Positions 44,338 through 54,033 of a DNA stretch of 64,000 nt are shown piece after piece. The stretch is from NCBI GenBank assembly GCA_044233745.1, contig JBIIJN010000002.1, positions 1 through 64,000 on the forward strand. The letters run 5' to 3'. Within the stretch, counting starts at the first letter, position 1; every line of letters starts with the position of its first letter. The notes under the pieces are model-generated. The model was not told the origin of the DNA and did not search any database. It saw only the letters and a program-made list of their open reading frames with translations. Source of the stretch: UBA6165 sp044233745 (GTDB lineage Bacteria > Bacteroidota > Bacteroidia > Flavobacteriales_D > Crocinitomicaceae). The position numbers and the translations under genes are program-made.

Positions 44338-45945
44338 ATGAGCACTTTAATTAATCGTCAATCTTTCCGATTTAAAGACCATTGGAAAACCGATTTAGTA
44401 GCAGGATTTTTAGTTTTTTTACTGGCACTTCCACTGAGTTTAGGAATTGCCAAAGCGAGTGGATTTCCTGCAGCCATGGGTGTTTTTGCGGCCATTGTGG
44501 GCGGTTTGGCAACAAGCTGGTTCAAGGTTGCACCACTCACCATCAAAGGTCCAGCTGCTGGTTTAATTACCATCTGCTCAGCGGCCGTTTTAGAATTTGG
44601 TGGAGAAACGCAAGGTTGGCAAATTGCCGCCGCAGCGATTACTGTTGCAGCTCTTATTCAAATTGCTTTTGGATTTTTAAAATTTGGTTCACTGAGTGAT
44701 TTGTTCCCGCATTCTGCTGTACATGGCATGTTGGCTGCCATCGGAATTATCATTATCGTGAAGCAAATTCCTGTGCTTTTGGGCGATGAACCTAGTCTCT
44801 ATGCTGGAGAAGGTCCGATTGAACTCATCTTGGATATACCAGAATTCATTACACATGCCCATTGGCATATTGCTGTGGTAGGAATCGTTGGATTGTTCAT
44901 TATGTTTCTCATACCCCAACTCAAGCATCCTGTTTTTAGAAAAATTCCAGCACCGATGGTTGTGCTATTGTTAACCGTTCCAATGTCTATATTTTGGCAC
45001 TTTAGCGAAAGCGAACCTAGCTATTCTTTGGTTCAAATAGGTGATTTCTGGGGAACAATGAAAATCAACGCCGATTATTCTTGGTTGGCTAAGTTTGTTT
45101 TTTGGAAATACGTTTTGATGATTCTTTTTGTGAACAGTTTAGAGTCTTTATTAACAGTTAAAGCCATTGATAATGTGGATCCCCACCACAGAAAATCTGA
45201 TTATAACGCCGATTTAAAAGCCTTAGGTGTTGGTAATTTTTTCTCTGGACTTTTTGGTGGTTTGCCTATCATTTCTGAGGTAGTACGAAGTTCATCCAAT
45301 GTTAGTTTTGGAGCTACAACGAAATGGTCGAATTTTTTCCACGGACTTTTTCTCTTAATTGCCATGCTTTTGCTTATTCCTACCATTGAGATGATTCCAA
45401 ATGCTGCATTGGCGGCGATGTTGATTTATGCTGGATATAGGCTTGCCGCACCCAAACATTTTATTGAAATATGGAAGGTGGGCAAGGAACAATTGGCTAT
45501 ATTTTTAATAACAATTATAGTCACTTTGTTAGAAGATTTGTTGCTCGGTATTTTTGCAGGAATATTCGTGAAAATGATTTTTCATCTCGTGAATGGAGCA
45601 ACATTCAAAAGTCTATTCAAACCTAGATTTTTAATCCAAGAGCAAAAAGACGAGATTTATATTCAGATACTTGATGCTGCTCTTTTTACGCACTTGGTCA
45701 AATTCCAGAAGGTGTTCAATCAAATTCCAAACAACAAAAATGTGACTATGGATTTTAAAGAATGCAAGCTTATTGACCACTCATTTATGGAGTTTGTGAG
45801 CAATTTTGTTCATGAACATGACCTTGAAGGTTCAAATGTTAGCTTGGTTGGATTGGAAAACCATGTCATGCTCTCAGACCATCCACTCGCTACACGAAAA
45901 TTGAAATTGGTGTTCATAAATTTAAGAATTTGTCATGGACGGTAG
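44338..45945 (+). CDS. SulP family anion transporter
   Basis: The 535-residue permease has about twelve spans and a C-terminal STAS domain (about 435-525). SulP blocks are LVAGFLVFLLALPLSLGIAKASG, MGVFAAIVGGLATSW, SLESLLTVKAIDNVDPHHRKSDYN and GGLPIISEVVRSSSNVSFGATTKWSNF. It starts 10 bases after dabB, so it is in the same operon. SulP members move sulfate, bicarbonate or other anions. The dabAB context makes bicarbonate (BicA-like) likely, but this is inference. Confidence 0.9.
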   Translation: MSTLINRQSFRFKDHWKTDLVAGFLVFLLALPLSLGIAKASGFPAAMGVFAAIVGGLATSWFKVAPLTIKGPAAGLITICSAAVLEFGGETQGWQIAAAAITVAALIQIAFGFLKFGSLSDLFPHSAVHGMLAAIGIIIIVKQIPVLLGDEPSLYAGEGPIELILDIPEFITHAHWHIAVVGIVGLFIMFLIPQLKHPVFRKIPAPMVVLLLTVPMSIFWHFSESEPSYSLVQIGDFWGTMKINADYSWLAKFVFWKYVLMILFVNSLESLLTVKAIDNVDPHHRKSDYNADLKALGVGNFFSGLFGGLPIISEVVRSSSNVSFGATTKWSNFFHGLFLLIAMLLLIPTIEMIPNAALAAMLIYAGYRLAAPKHFIEIWKVGKEQLAIFLITIIVTLLEDLLLGIFAGIFVKMIFHLVNGATFKSLFKPRFLIQEQKDEIYIQILDAALFTHLVKFQKVFNQIPNNKNVTMDFKECKLIDHSFMEFVSNFVHEHDLEGSNVSLVGLENHVMLSDHPLATRKLKLVFINLRICHGR

Positions 45946-46048
45946 GGGTCATTTTATGGTCCTGGAATGGTTAAATTTATTTCGATATGCTAGAAAACTA
46001 TTGTGAAAGCCATAATTAGTAAGCACACAAACAAGCACTTTTTTTAGC

Positions 46049-46056
46049 TACCTTTG
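46049..46056 (+). promoter_or_regulatory. -7 element of era-der
   Basis: TACCTTTG lies 8 bases before the era ATG at 46065. Transcription would start at or very near the start codon. No TTG at normal spacing. Confidence 0.4.
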
Positions 46057-46064
46057 CAGCCGCA

Positions 46065-46958
46065 ATGGAAACAACACAAAATCATAAAGCCGGATTCGTT
46101 AACATCGTAGGCAGTCCGAACGTTGGGAAATCTACCTTGGTAAATGCCATGATGGGCGAAAAATTGTCTATTGTTACATCCAAAGCGCAAACCACACGCC
46201 ACCGCATTCATGGTTTGGTGAATCACGAAGATTATCAGATTGTTTTTTCAGATACGCCAGGTGTTGTAAATGCGGCTTATAAACTCCATGAAGCCATGAT
46301 GAGTTACGTAGATGCCTCATTGCAAGATGCTGATATTCTGTTATTTATCACAGATATCTTCGAAAATGAGATGAACCACAAGGAAACATTGGAGCGCATT
46401 TCGAAGTTACAAGTTCCTGTGTTGTGTCTCATCAACAAAATAGATTTAGGCACCCAAGAGCGCGTAATGGAACGCAGCGATTATTGGAAAGAAAAATTGC
46501 CCAACGCATTAGTTTTACCTGTTTCTGCTTTGCATGGCTTTAATTTGGATGTGGTTTTTGAGAAAATTTTGGAATTGTTGCCAGAATCGCCTCCCTATTT
46601 CGATAAGGAAGATATGAGCGACAGACCATTGCGCTTCTTTATCTCAGAAATCATTCGCGAAAAAATATTCTTGAACTTGCAAAAAGAAATTCCTTATGCT
46701 TGTCAAGTGGAAATAGAGAGTTATAAGGAAGATGATACCATGGCGCACATCAGGGCTTTGGTCATTGTGGAGCGCGACTCACAAAAAGGAATTGTTATAG
46801 GACACAAAGGCACGGTGCTCACCAAAATTGGTAGAGACGCGCGTTTGGAAATTGAAGGCTTTATAGATAAACGCGTTTACCTAGAGTTGTTTGTGAAAGT
46901 TGATAAAGACTGGCGCAGCACCGATGGAAAATTGCGTAAATACGGATACAAATCATGA
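46065..46958 (+). CDS. era: GTPase Era
   Basis: The 297-residue GTPase binds 16S rRNA and helps small-subunit assembly. G motifs are GSPNVGKSTLVNAM (P-loop), TTRHRIHG, DTPGVV and NKID. The C-terminal KH domain has VIGHKGTVLTKIGRDARLEIEGF followed by VYLELFVKVDKDWR. Its last codons overlap the start of der by 4 bases (ATGA), giving translational coupling. Confidence 0.97.
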   Translation: METTQNHKAGFVNIVGSPNVGKSTLVNAMMGEKLSIVTSKAQTTRHRIHGLVNHEDYQIVFSDTPGVVNAAYKLHEAMMSYVDASLQDADILLFITDIFENEMNHKETLERISKLQVPVLCLINKIDLGTQERVMERSDYWKEKLPNALVLPVSALHGFNLDVVFEKILELLPESPPYFDKEDMSDRPLRFFISEIIREKIFLNLQKEIPYACQVEIESYKEDDTMAHIRALVIVERDSQKGIVIGHKGTVLTKIGRDARLEIEGFIDKRVYLELFVKVDKDWRSTDGKLRKYGYKS

Positions 46959-48256
46959 GCAATATTATTGCAATTGTGGGGCGCCCAAATGTGGGCAAAT
47001 CCACACTTTTTAATCGTTTAACAGAATCTCAACGTGCCATAGTAAAAGAAGTGAGTGGCGTTACGCGCGACCGCATCTATGGTCGAGGTGAGTGGAACGG
47101 TATTCCTTTTTCTGTAATCGATACAGGTGGGTATGTACACGGGTCAGATGATATTTTTGAGGGTGAAATACGCAAGCAAGTAGAAATTGCGATTCTTGAA
47201 GCCAACGTGATTTTGTTTGTGGTTGATGTGATGGTTGGCATTACGGATTTGGATGAAAGTGTAGCAGAAGTGTTGCGCAAAACCAAAAAGCCAATCTATA
47301 TCATTGCAAATAAGGTAGATAACAACCAGCGCATTGGTCTGTCTTCAGAGTTTTATTCTTTGGGATTGGGCGATGTTTATGACATGTCGGCCATCAATGG
47401 TCATGGCACGGGCGACTTGCTCGATGATTTGGTGAAGCATTTTAATCCCGACGTTGAAGAACCATCTGAATTGCCAAGAATTGCTGTGGTCGGAAAGCCA
47501 AATGTAGGTAAATCTTCGATGATAAATGCCTTAACTGGCGAAGAAAGAAACATCGTGACGCCGATTTCTGGTACCACCCGCGACTCTTTAGATGCTCATT
47601 TCAATGCCTTTGGATTTGATTTTATTTTGGTTGATACAGCAGGTATTCGAAAGCGATCGAAGGTGCATGAAGATATTGAATACTATTCTGTTTTGCGTTC
47701 GGTAAGAGCCATCGAAAATTCGGATGTTTGTATTGTGATGCTCGACGCCACAGAAGGTGTTCAAAAACAAGATTTGAGTATTTTCTACATCGCAGAGAAA
47801 AATCACAAGGGTGTTGTTGTGGCTGTAAATAAGTGGGATTTACTCGAAAAGGAAACCAACACATTAAAAGAATACGAAGATAATTTACGTGAGGCTTTGG
47901 CGCCTTTCAACGATGTGCCAATTGTATTTACCTCAACCATTACCAAGCAAAGAATCTTGAAGGTTTTGGAAACAGCCATGATGGTGTATCAAAATCGGAT
48001 GCAAAAAATACCAACGAGTGAGTTGAACAACGTAATGCAAAACATTATTGCGCAACATCCACCACCGATGTTGAAGGGCAAGCAAATCAAAATCAAGTAT
48101 GTGCAGCAATTACCAACACATGCACCGGCTTTTGCCTTTTTCTGTAATTTGCCGCAGTACATTTCCGAATCTTATAAGCGTTACCTAGAAAATCGCATTC
48201 GCGAAAATTGGGATTTCTACGGTGTGCCCATCCGTATTTATTTCAGAAAGAAATAG
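46955..48256 (+). CDS. der: Ribosome assembly GTPase Der (EngA)
   Basis: The 433-residue protein has two tandem GTPase domains. P-loops are GRPNVGKSTLFNRL (about 8) and GKPNVGKSSMINAL (about 180), with DTGG and DTAG switch II and NKVD/NKWD specificity motifs. A KH-like domain closes it. It acts in 50S subunit assembly. It overlaps era by 4 bases. Confidence 0.97.
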   Translation: MSNIIAIVGRPNVGKSTLFNRLTESQRAIVKEVSGVTRDRIYGRGEWNGIPFSVIDTGGYVHGSDDIFEGEIRKQVEIAILEANVILFVVDVMVGITDLDESVAEVLRKTKKPIYIIANKVDNNQRIGLSSEFYSLGLGDVYDMSAINGHGTGDLLDDLVKHFNPDVEEPSELPRIAVVGKPNVGKSSMINALTGEERNIVTPISGTTRDSLDAHFNAFGFDFILVDTAGIRKRSKVHEDIEYYSVLRSVRAIENSDVCIVMLDATEGVQKQDLSIFYIAEKNHKGVVVAVNKWDLLEKETNTLKEYEDNLREALAPFNDVPIVFTSTITKQRILKVLETAMMVYQNRMQKIPTSELNNVMQNIIAQHPPPMLKGKQIKIKYVQQLPTHAPAFAFFCNLPQYISESYKRYLENRIRENWDFYGVPIRIYFRKK

Positions 48257-48292
48257 GTTTAAAGCTAACATTTCGTTTTTCACATATTTCAT

Positions 48293-48300
48293 TACCTTTG
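48293..48300 (+). promoter_or_regulatory. -7 element upstream of the lipoprotein at 48347
   Basis: TACCTTTG fits TAnnTTTG, 46 bases before the ATG. No clear -33 TTG. Confidence 0.4.
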
Positions 48301-48346
48301 GAACGATAATTGGTTTTAAGGTTGAAACCCATTAAATGAAATAACC

Positions 48347-48853
48347 ATGAGAATTACCTTGTTAAGCGCGTTGATGCTGTCGCTGGTTTTTTTACCGGCT
48401 TGTGGCAATAGAAAGAAAAAATGTAAAGGAAAAAACGAGAACCCTGTGGAAGCAACGAATAAATTCACCACAGAGCGGGGAACCACCGTTTGGGTCTTGT
48501 TGATTGATATGCTCGAAGATAAACCTCAATCTGATCCGTTTACGCTCATAGACATTCATGTCGACGATTTAAATAAATTGCACCTGACTGTTGAATACAA
48601 TGGTGGTTGCAAGCCTCACGAATTTAAAATTTTGGGGTCGAAGGCGATTTTGAAAAGTTTACCAGCGCAACGCCCAATCATGATTACCCACAATGCCAAT
48701 GGTGATGACTGCCGTCAAATTGTTCGAGAAGAAATCCTTGTGGATATCAGTGATTTTGCGTACACCAAAGAATCTGGTTCAGAAATTATACTTTTGATAG
48801 ATGGACAACGTTTAAGTTACATCTATCAAAACCCTGGCGATAGTGATAAGTAG
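48347..48853 (+). CDS. Lipoprotein of unknown function
   Basis: The 168-residue product has a lipobox (LVFLPACGNRKKK, Cys about 19) and a basic stretch just after it. The rest looks like a beta-sandwich with two further Cys (GGCKPHEFKILGS and GDDCRQIVREE) that may form a disulfide. No family was recognised. It lies 18 bases before the GH3-family gene. Confidence 0.7.
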   Translation: MRITLLSALMLSLVFLPACGNRKKKCKGKNENPVEATNKFTTERGTTVWVLLIDMLEDKPQSDPFTLIDIHVDDLNKLHLTVEYNGGCKPHEFKILGSKAILKSLPAQRPIMITHNANGDDCRQIVREEILVDISDFAYTKESGSEIILLIDGQRLSYIYQNPGDSDK

Positions 48854-48871
48854 AAATTAATTTCGAACAGT

Positions 48872-50389
48872 ATGGCATTGAATGCAATTTTTTCATGGAT
48901 AATCAAAAAACGCATTCATCAAATTGAATTGTTTAAGAATTATCCATTAGAAATTCAAAATCAATGGTTTTTGCGATTGATTGAATCAGGATCCAACACA
49001 GTTTTTGGCAGAGAACATAACTTTAAGGAAATTGAATCCTACGAAGAATTTAAAGTTCGTGTCCCCTTACAAGATTACAACTCCTTAAAACCATATATTG
49101 ATCGGATGATTGCTGGCGAACAGCAGGTGCTTTGGAATTCTGAGGTCAAATGGTTCGCTAAATCCTCTGGAACGACCTCAGATAAAAGTAAATTTATTCC
49201 TGTATCTGTCGAATCACTTGAAGATTGTCATTACAAAGGCGGTAAAGATTTGATAAGTATATATTACAACATTTATAAGGACGCTAATCTTTATGGAGCC
49301 AAGCATCTGGTTGTGGGAGGAAGCTCTACGCCTATAAATATTGGAGAGGATAGTTATTTTGGAGATTTATCCGCGATCATCGTTAAGAACTTGCCATTTT
49401 GGGTAGAATTTAGACTCACGCCGTCAAAAGACATAGCATTGATGGACAATTGGGAAGAAAAGGTGATGGAGATTGCTTTAAACACCATTCACAATGATGT
49501 TTGTTTGGTTTCTGGTGTTCCAAGTTGGACATTGGTTATTTTCAATAAAATTTTGGAAATAACCGGCAAGAACAATATACACGAAGTTTGGCCCAACTTA
49601 GAGTGCTTTATGCATGGAGGGGTTAAATTTGAACCGTATAGAGCGGCGTTTGATAAAATTCTTCCAGGTCGAATGAACTATATTGAGAGCTATAATGCCT
49701 CGGAGGGTTTTTTTGGTATTCAAGACCAAGTTCATTCTTCCGATTTACTGCTCATGCTCGATTACGGCATCTTTTTTGAATTCATCCCTATGCGCTCTTT
49801 TGATGGTTTAGATTCGAAAGAGGTTTGTTCTTTGGCTGACGTTGAAATTGGCGTCAATTATGCTTTGGTTATTTCAACAAATGGTGGTTTGTGGCGTTAT
49901 ATTTTGGGGGATACAATACAATTTACTGAATTGTCGCCTCACAGATTTATTATTACCGGTCGCACAACACAATTTATCAATGCTTTTGGAGAGGAATTGG
50001 TCGTAGCGAATACAGATCAAGCAATTGCATTGGCTTGTAAGAAAATGAATGCACAAATTCGTGACTATTCAGCCGCGCCATTGTTTATGCAGCAAGGTGC
50101 TGGAGGTGCGCATGAATGGTTGATAGAATTTGAAATAGCTCCTAAGTGTTTTGACGAGTTTGCCAAACAATTGGATTTCGAACTGAAACAATTGAATAGC
50201 GATTACGAAGCCAAGCGAAAAGGAGATATTGCATTATTGCTCCCGGTTTTAAGGGTTTTGCCATCGGGTAGTTTTGAAAAATGGCTTAAATCTAAGGGCA
50301 AGTTAGGTGGCCAACACAAAGTTCCAAGATTGTCGAATGAAAGAAAAACTATAGAAGAGGTACTTGAATTATGTTTAAAAACGCATTGA
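48872..50389 (+). CDS. GH3 auxin-responsive promoter family protein
   Basis: The 505-residue protein belongs to the acyl-adenylating GH3 family (not glycoside hydrolase 3). The AMP-binding loop is FAKSSGTTSDKSKFIPVS (about 90-107), followed by YNASEGFFGIQ and GGLWRYILGDTIQFT. These enzymes join a carboxylic acid to an amine. The bacterial substrate is unknown, though plant relatives conjugate amino acids to hormones. The next gene starts within its last 19 bases. Confidence 0.88.
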   Translation: MALNAIFSWIIKKRIHQIELFKNYPLEIQNQWFLRLIESGSNTVFGREHNFKEIESYEEFKVRVPLQDYNSLKPYIDRMIAGEQQVLWNSEVKWFAKSSGTTSDKSKFIPVSVESLEDCHYKGGKDLISIYYNIYKDANLYGAKHLVVGGSSTPINIGEDSYFGDLSAIIVKNLPFWVEFRLTPSKDIALMDNWEEKVMEIALNTIHNDVCLVSGVPSWTLVIFNKILEITGKNNIHEVWPNLECFMHGGVKFEPYRAAFDKILPGRMNYIESYNASEGFFGIQDQVHSSDLLLMLDYGIFFEFIPMRSFDGLDSKEVCSLADVEIGVNYALVISTNGGLWRYILGDTIQFTELSPHRFIITGRTTQFINAFGEELVVANTDQAIALACKKMNAQIRDYSAAPLFMQQGAGGAHEWLIEFEIAPKCFDEFAKQLDFELKQLNSDYEAKRKGDIALLLPVLRVLPSGSFEKWLKSKGKLGGQHKVPRLSNERKTIEEVLELCLKTH

Positions 50390-51168
50390 TAACAGCATTT
50401 TTATTAGCTACATTTTTTCCCGTTTTGGGTCAGGTGAACTTGGTCGTGGATCGTGTTTTACCTGCAAAATCTATAAATTTCAGAGTAGACCCTTTGGGTT
50501 ACATCGTCTGGTTTGAGAAAGATGCTATGTACAAAATGGACACCACAGGCAATTTAATGTTTCAACAAAGCGTGAAAGCCTTTGGTGACATCACCGACAT
50601 GGATTTGGTAAATCCGATGAAATATTTGGTTTTTTTCCGCGAGCAACAGCTGATTGGGTTTTTCGATAATACTTTTACGCCTTATCAAACCAAAACACGA
50701 CTTTCTGATTTAGATGTTTCATACGCTACTTTGGTGTGTTATTCTATGCAATTCGACCGTATTTGGGTATTCGACCAAGACAATTCCAAGCTTATTCTTT
50801 TCAACAGCGAAGGCAAACGCACCTTAGAAACCGAAAATTTATATGGCATGATTGGACTCAAAGAACCCATTCAAATGTTGGAACGATTTGGGAATTTGTA
50901 TGTCGTTGACGAAGGCCGAGGCGTGTACATTTTCGACATGTTTGGGGCGCTCATTAATTTTGTTGAAGTACCTAACATTCAGTGGATTGATGTTGATGCC
51001 AATAACTTTTTTTACATAGATAAAGCCCAATTGTGTGGATACAATTTCAAAGCAAAATCTAAATTTTCTACGCCCATTTCAGGTGCTCCTTATCCTCAAT
51101 TTCAGCTGGTGAAGCAAAAATTTTATGTACTTTTTAAGGATGTTTTGCAGGTTTTGAGGATGGAGTGA
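50371..51168 (+). CDS. Secreted beta-propeller-like protein of unknown function
   Basis: The 265-residue product has a signal peptide ending in PVLGQ. The mature part has repeated YxVWFxxD/VxDxxN patterns (YIVWFEKDAMYKMD, RIWVFDQDNSKLILF, YVVDEGRGVYIFD) as in NHL or PQQ-like propellers. The start overlaps the GH3-family gene by 19 bases, which suggests coupling. Function unknown. Confidence 0.7.
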   Translation: MFKNALITAFLLATFFPVLGQVNLVVDRVLPAKSINFRVDPLGYIVWFEKDAMYKMDTTGNLMFQQSVKAFGDITDMDLVNPMKYLVFFREQQLIGFFDNTFTPYQTKTRLSDLDVSYATLVCYSMQFDRIWVFDQDNSKLILFNSEGKRTLETENLYGMIGLKEPIQMLERFGNLYVVDEGRGVYIFDMFGALINFVEVPNIQWIDVDANNFFYIDKAQLCGYNFKAKSKFSTPISGAPYPQFQLVKQKFYVLFKDVLQVLRME

Positions 51169-51225
51169 TTGATTTCGAATTGATTCTTTCAAATCCAAAC
51201 CCTCTTTTTTGTGTTTCTTTGCAAT

Positions 51226-52197
51226 ATGAATTCGCTCGATTTTTTGGTTTACAAACTTACCAATGGTTCAACACAGATTTTAACTGGATCATGGCAACTC
51301 ATAACAGATTCAAACCCAAGTGGCTTCATTGTTTCTGATGCGCATGGTGAACGTTTTTGGCAATTTGAAGAAAAGGCCGCTGTGTCTATTGACGATTTGG
51401 AATTGCCCAATTTTTCTGATAAACAAATTGAAGCCATTTCTGAATCAGCCTATCTCAAGAATTGCACCGCGTTGGTTGATGAAATGAAGGAAAAGCACAT
51501 CGATAAAGTTGTGTTTTCACGCATTAAGCAGCGCAATTGGTCGAATGAGGAATTCAAGAAAGTCTTTTTTGAACTGTTAGCAGCTTACCCCAACAATTTG
51601 AACTATGCTTTCTATTCGCAAGAATTGGGATTTTGGATGGGGTCAACGCCCGAAATTTTGGTGAAAAGCCAAGGTGAATGTTACACGAGTATGGCTTTGG
51701 CGGGCACTTTGGCTTCTGCAGAAAGCGATGAATTGTGGACTCAAAAGGAGCGCGATGAACAGCAATATGTTTCCGATTATTTGGCTGAATTAATCAACAA
51801 ATACGGACAAATCGAAAAGCAATCGGAGCGCTATGTACATGTTGTTGGTCCGGTTAAACATCTGCGCAATGATTTCGAATTTTCCATGGCCAACGATCAT
51901 TTGTGGCAATTTATCCGCGATTTTCATCCAACTCCAGCTGTTTGTGGCGTCCCTAAAAATGCAGCGCGCCAATTGTATCAAAAATATGAAAATCACCACC
52001 GAGAATTATACACCGGAATAATCGGCTGGGCAGAACCAGGAAATATGCATTTGTTTGTGAATTTACGCTGCATGCAGATTCACCAAAATGCAGCGGCGCT
52101 CTACGTCGGCGGCGGCTTGACCCAAGATTCTGATCCCGCCAAAGAATGGTTGGAAACAGAACGGAAAAGTGAGGCATTGGGTAGGTTTTTGGGGTAA
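51226..52197 (+). CDS. menF: Isochorismate synthase (menaquinone)
   Basis: The 323-residue chorismate-binding enzyme converts chorismate to isochorismate for menaquinone synthesis. Motifs include IDKVVFSRIKQR, GSTPEILV, MALAGTLASAE, HPTPAVCGVPKNAA and NLRCMQI...YVGGGLTQDSDPAKEW. It is short, as usual in Bacteroidota. The ATG at 51226 fits better than the upstream one at 51211. The menD start lies 55 bases downstream. Confidence 0.93.
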   Translation: MNSLDFLVYKLTNGSTQILTGSWQLITDSNPSGFIVSDAHGERFWQFEEKAAVSIDDLELPNFSDKQIEAISESAYLKNCTALVDEMKEKHIDKVVFSRIKQRNWSNEEFKKVFFELLAAYPNNLNYAFYSQELGFWMGSTPEILVKSQGECYTSMALAGTLASAESDELWTQKERDEQQYVSDYLAELINKYGQIEKQSERYVHVVGPVKHLRNDFEFSMANDHLWQFIRDFHPTPAVCGVPKNAARQLYQKYENHHRELYTGIIGWAEPGNMHLFVNLRCMQIHQNAAALYVGGGLTQDSDPAKEWLETERKSEALGRFLG

Positions 52198-52252
52198 AGT
52201 GTTATTTGAACGGCCTTTTAAACTTATTTTGCACTCCATTTGTTTTTTCAAC

Positions 52253-53956
52253 ATGACACAGACAACTTCAAAAATTGGCGTACAAATTCTATTAGAAGCA
52301 TTAGTCAAACTAGGTGTAGAAGATTTAGTTTTTTCTCCTGGTTCGCGCAACGCTCCTTTGGTGATTGGCTTGGTGGGCAGCGGAAAATTTCGTTCGGTTT
52401 GTATCCACGACGAACGCAGCGCAGCTTTTTATGCTTTGGGGATGGCCTTGGTTTCGCGCAAACCTGTTCCTGTTTTGTGTACAAGTGGAAGCGCCTTGTT
52501 GAATTACGCACCCGCTGTTGCCGAGGCTTATTATCAGCGCGTGCCGTTTGTAGTGATTTCTGCCGATCGACCCTTAGAATGGATTGATCGCGGAGATGGA
52601 CAAACGATACGCCAAGCAGGTGTTTTCTCAAATTTTATAGATCATCAAATCAGTTTTCCATCCGAAGCGAAAACCAGAGATTTACAAGAAACTTACAATC
52701 TTGAAATCCAAAAAGCGCTCAATTTTGCCAAAACCGGGCCGGTTCATATCAATATGCCTTTCGAAGAACCTTTGTATGAATTGGTTGATGCTCAGGAAAT
52801 AAATTTGCCTCAAGTACACTTTGACACACCTCAAAATTCCGTTTCGAATGATGAACTTTCATTTTTTCGAGAATCTTGGATGAAACACAAAAAGCGCATG
52901 ATTTTAATCGGTCAGATGTCGCCCGGAAATCAGTTGAATCAATTGCTTTCTTCATTTGCATCCGATGCCGATACCGTGATTTTAACAGAAAACACTTCGA
53001 ATGTAGAATTGGATGGAGTGATACCCTGCATCGACCGAGTCTTGGCAGCCTTTGATAATTCTGACGCGCGTTTTATGCCTGAAATGTTGGTGGTTTTGGG
53101 CAACGCTGTAATCTCCAAAAAAATAAAGGTGTTTTTACGAAAATCCAATTTGCAAGTCGTCTGGAAAATTGGAACGGACTTCCCCGACATGGACACCTAT
53201 GAGCGTTTAGACCACAGCTTGGCCATACCGGAACACTTGTTTTTTGAGGAGTTGATGAAGTCTGATTTTCCTCTTTTTAGTACTGAGACAAATCCATTGG
53301 CCTTTGGCAATTTGTGGAGAAATACCTTTTCGAAAACTGAACAACTGCATCGCGATTTTGAGCAAAGCGTTGCCTATTCCGACTTCAAAGTGATGCAAAC
53401 CATATTGGATTTTATTCCTCAAAATACTGTTTTTCATGTAGGCAACAGTTCTGTAGCGCGCTACGCCCAGCTTTTTAATTCACGCAAAAATTTGGAAGTG
53501 CATTGCAATCGCGGCACAAGTGGCATTGATGGCAGTGTGAGTACGGCAGTTGGCGCAGCCTCCAAACAATTGGATAAAATGCACACACTTGTTGTGGGCG
53601 ATGTTTCATTTTTCTACGATTCAAATGCTTTGTGGAATCAATATCTTTCTGATAATTTGCGAATTATCTTGATTCACAATGGCGGCGGGGGCATTTTTGA
53701 AATTATTCCTGGTCCAGATGATTCGTCTTTCCGAGATGATTTTTTCGTGGCCAAGCACGATTTTTCAGCTGAACATATTTGTAATGCATTCAACGTTGAA
53801 TATGCTTTTGCCTCGGACTTGAATAGCTTTGAAAATGAACTTGATAAATTCTATTTGCCTGCAGAGAATGGTCGCCCAAAATTGTTGGAGGTGAATACTG
53901 CTAAGATGCCGAATGCTGAGATTTTGAAAGCCTATTTTACAGGTATTAGGAGTTAG
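52253..53956 (+). CDS. menD: SEPHCHC synthase MenD
   Basis: The 567-residue thiamine-diphosphate enzyme makes 2-succinyl-5-enolpyruvyl-6-hydroxy-3-cyclohexene-1-carboxylate from isochorismate and 2-oxoglutarate. It shows FSPGSRNAPLVIGL, HDERSAAFYALGMA (catalytic Glu region), CTSGSALLNYAPAVAEAYY, RGTSGIDGSVSTAVG and the ThDP-binding GDVSFFYDSNALWN. The ATG at 52253 is preferred because the upstream one at 52169 lies inside menF. Confidence 0.95.
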   Translation: MTQTTSKIGVQILLEALVKLGVEDLVFSPGSRNAPLVIGLVGSGKFRSVCIHDERSAAFYALGMALVSRKPVPVLCTSGSALLNYAPAVAEAYYQRVPFVVISADRPLEWIDRGDGQTIRQAGVFSNFIDHQISFPSEAKTRDLQETYNLEIQKALNFAKTGPVHINMPFEEPLYELVDAQEINLPQVHFDTPQNSVSNDELSFFRESWMKHKKRMILIGQMSPGNQLNQLLSSFASDADTVILTENTSNVELDGVIPCIDRVLAAFDNSDARFMPEMLVVLGNAVISKKIKVFLRKSNLQVVWKIGTDFPDMDTYERLDHSLAIPEHLFFEELMKSDFPLFSTETNPLAFGNLWRNTFSKTEQLHRDFEQSVAYSDFKVMQTILDFIPQNTVFHVGNSSVARYAQLFNSRKNLEVHCNRGTSGIDGSVSTAVGAASKQLDKMHTLVVGDVSFFYDSNALWNQYLSDNLRIILIHNGGGGIFEIIPGPDDSSFRDDFFVAKHDFSAEHICNAFNVEYAFASDLNSFENELDKFYLPAENGRPKLLEVNTAKMPNAEILKAYFTGIRS

Positions 53957-54033
53957 AAAGAAGTTCTTAGGAATTTCAATTTTACACCTATCAATTCCTA
54001 TCACTACGAAGAAAAAATCACGAACTTTGCCGC

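Noticed and set aside
48872..50389. Glycoside hydrolase family 3, from the shared name GH3
   Set aside because: The sequence has the adenylating SSGTTSDKSK loop of the auxin-responsive GH3 family and no glycosidase motif.
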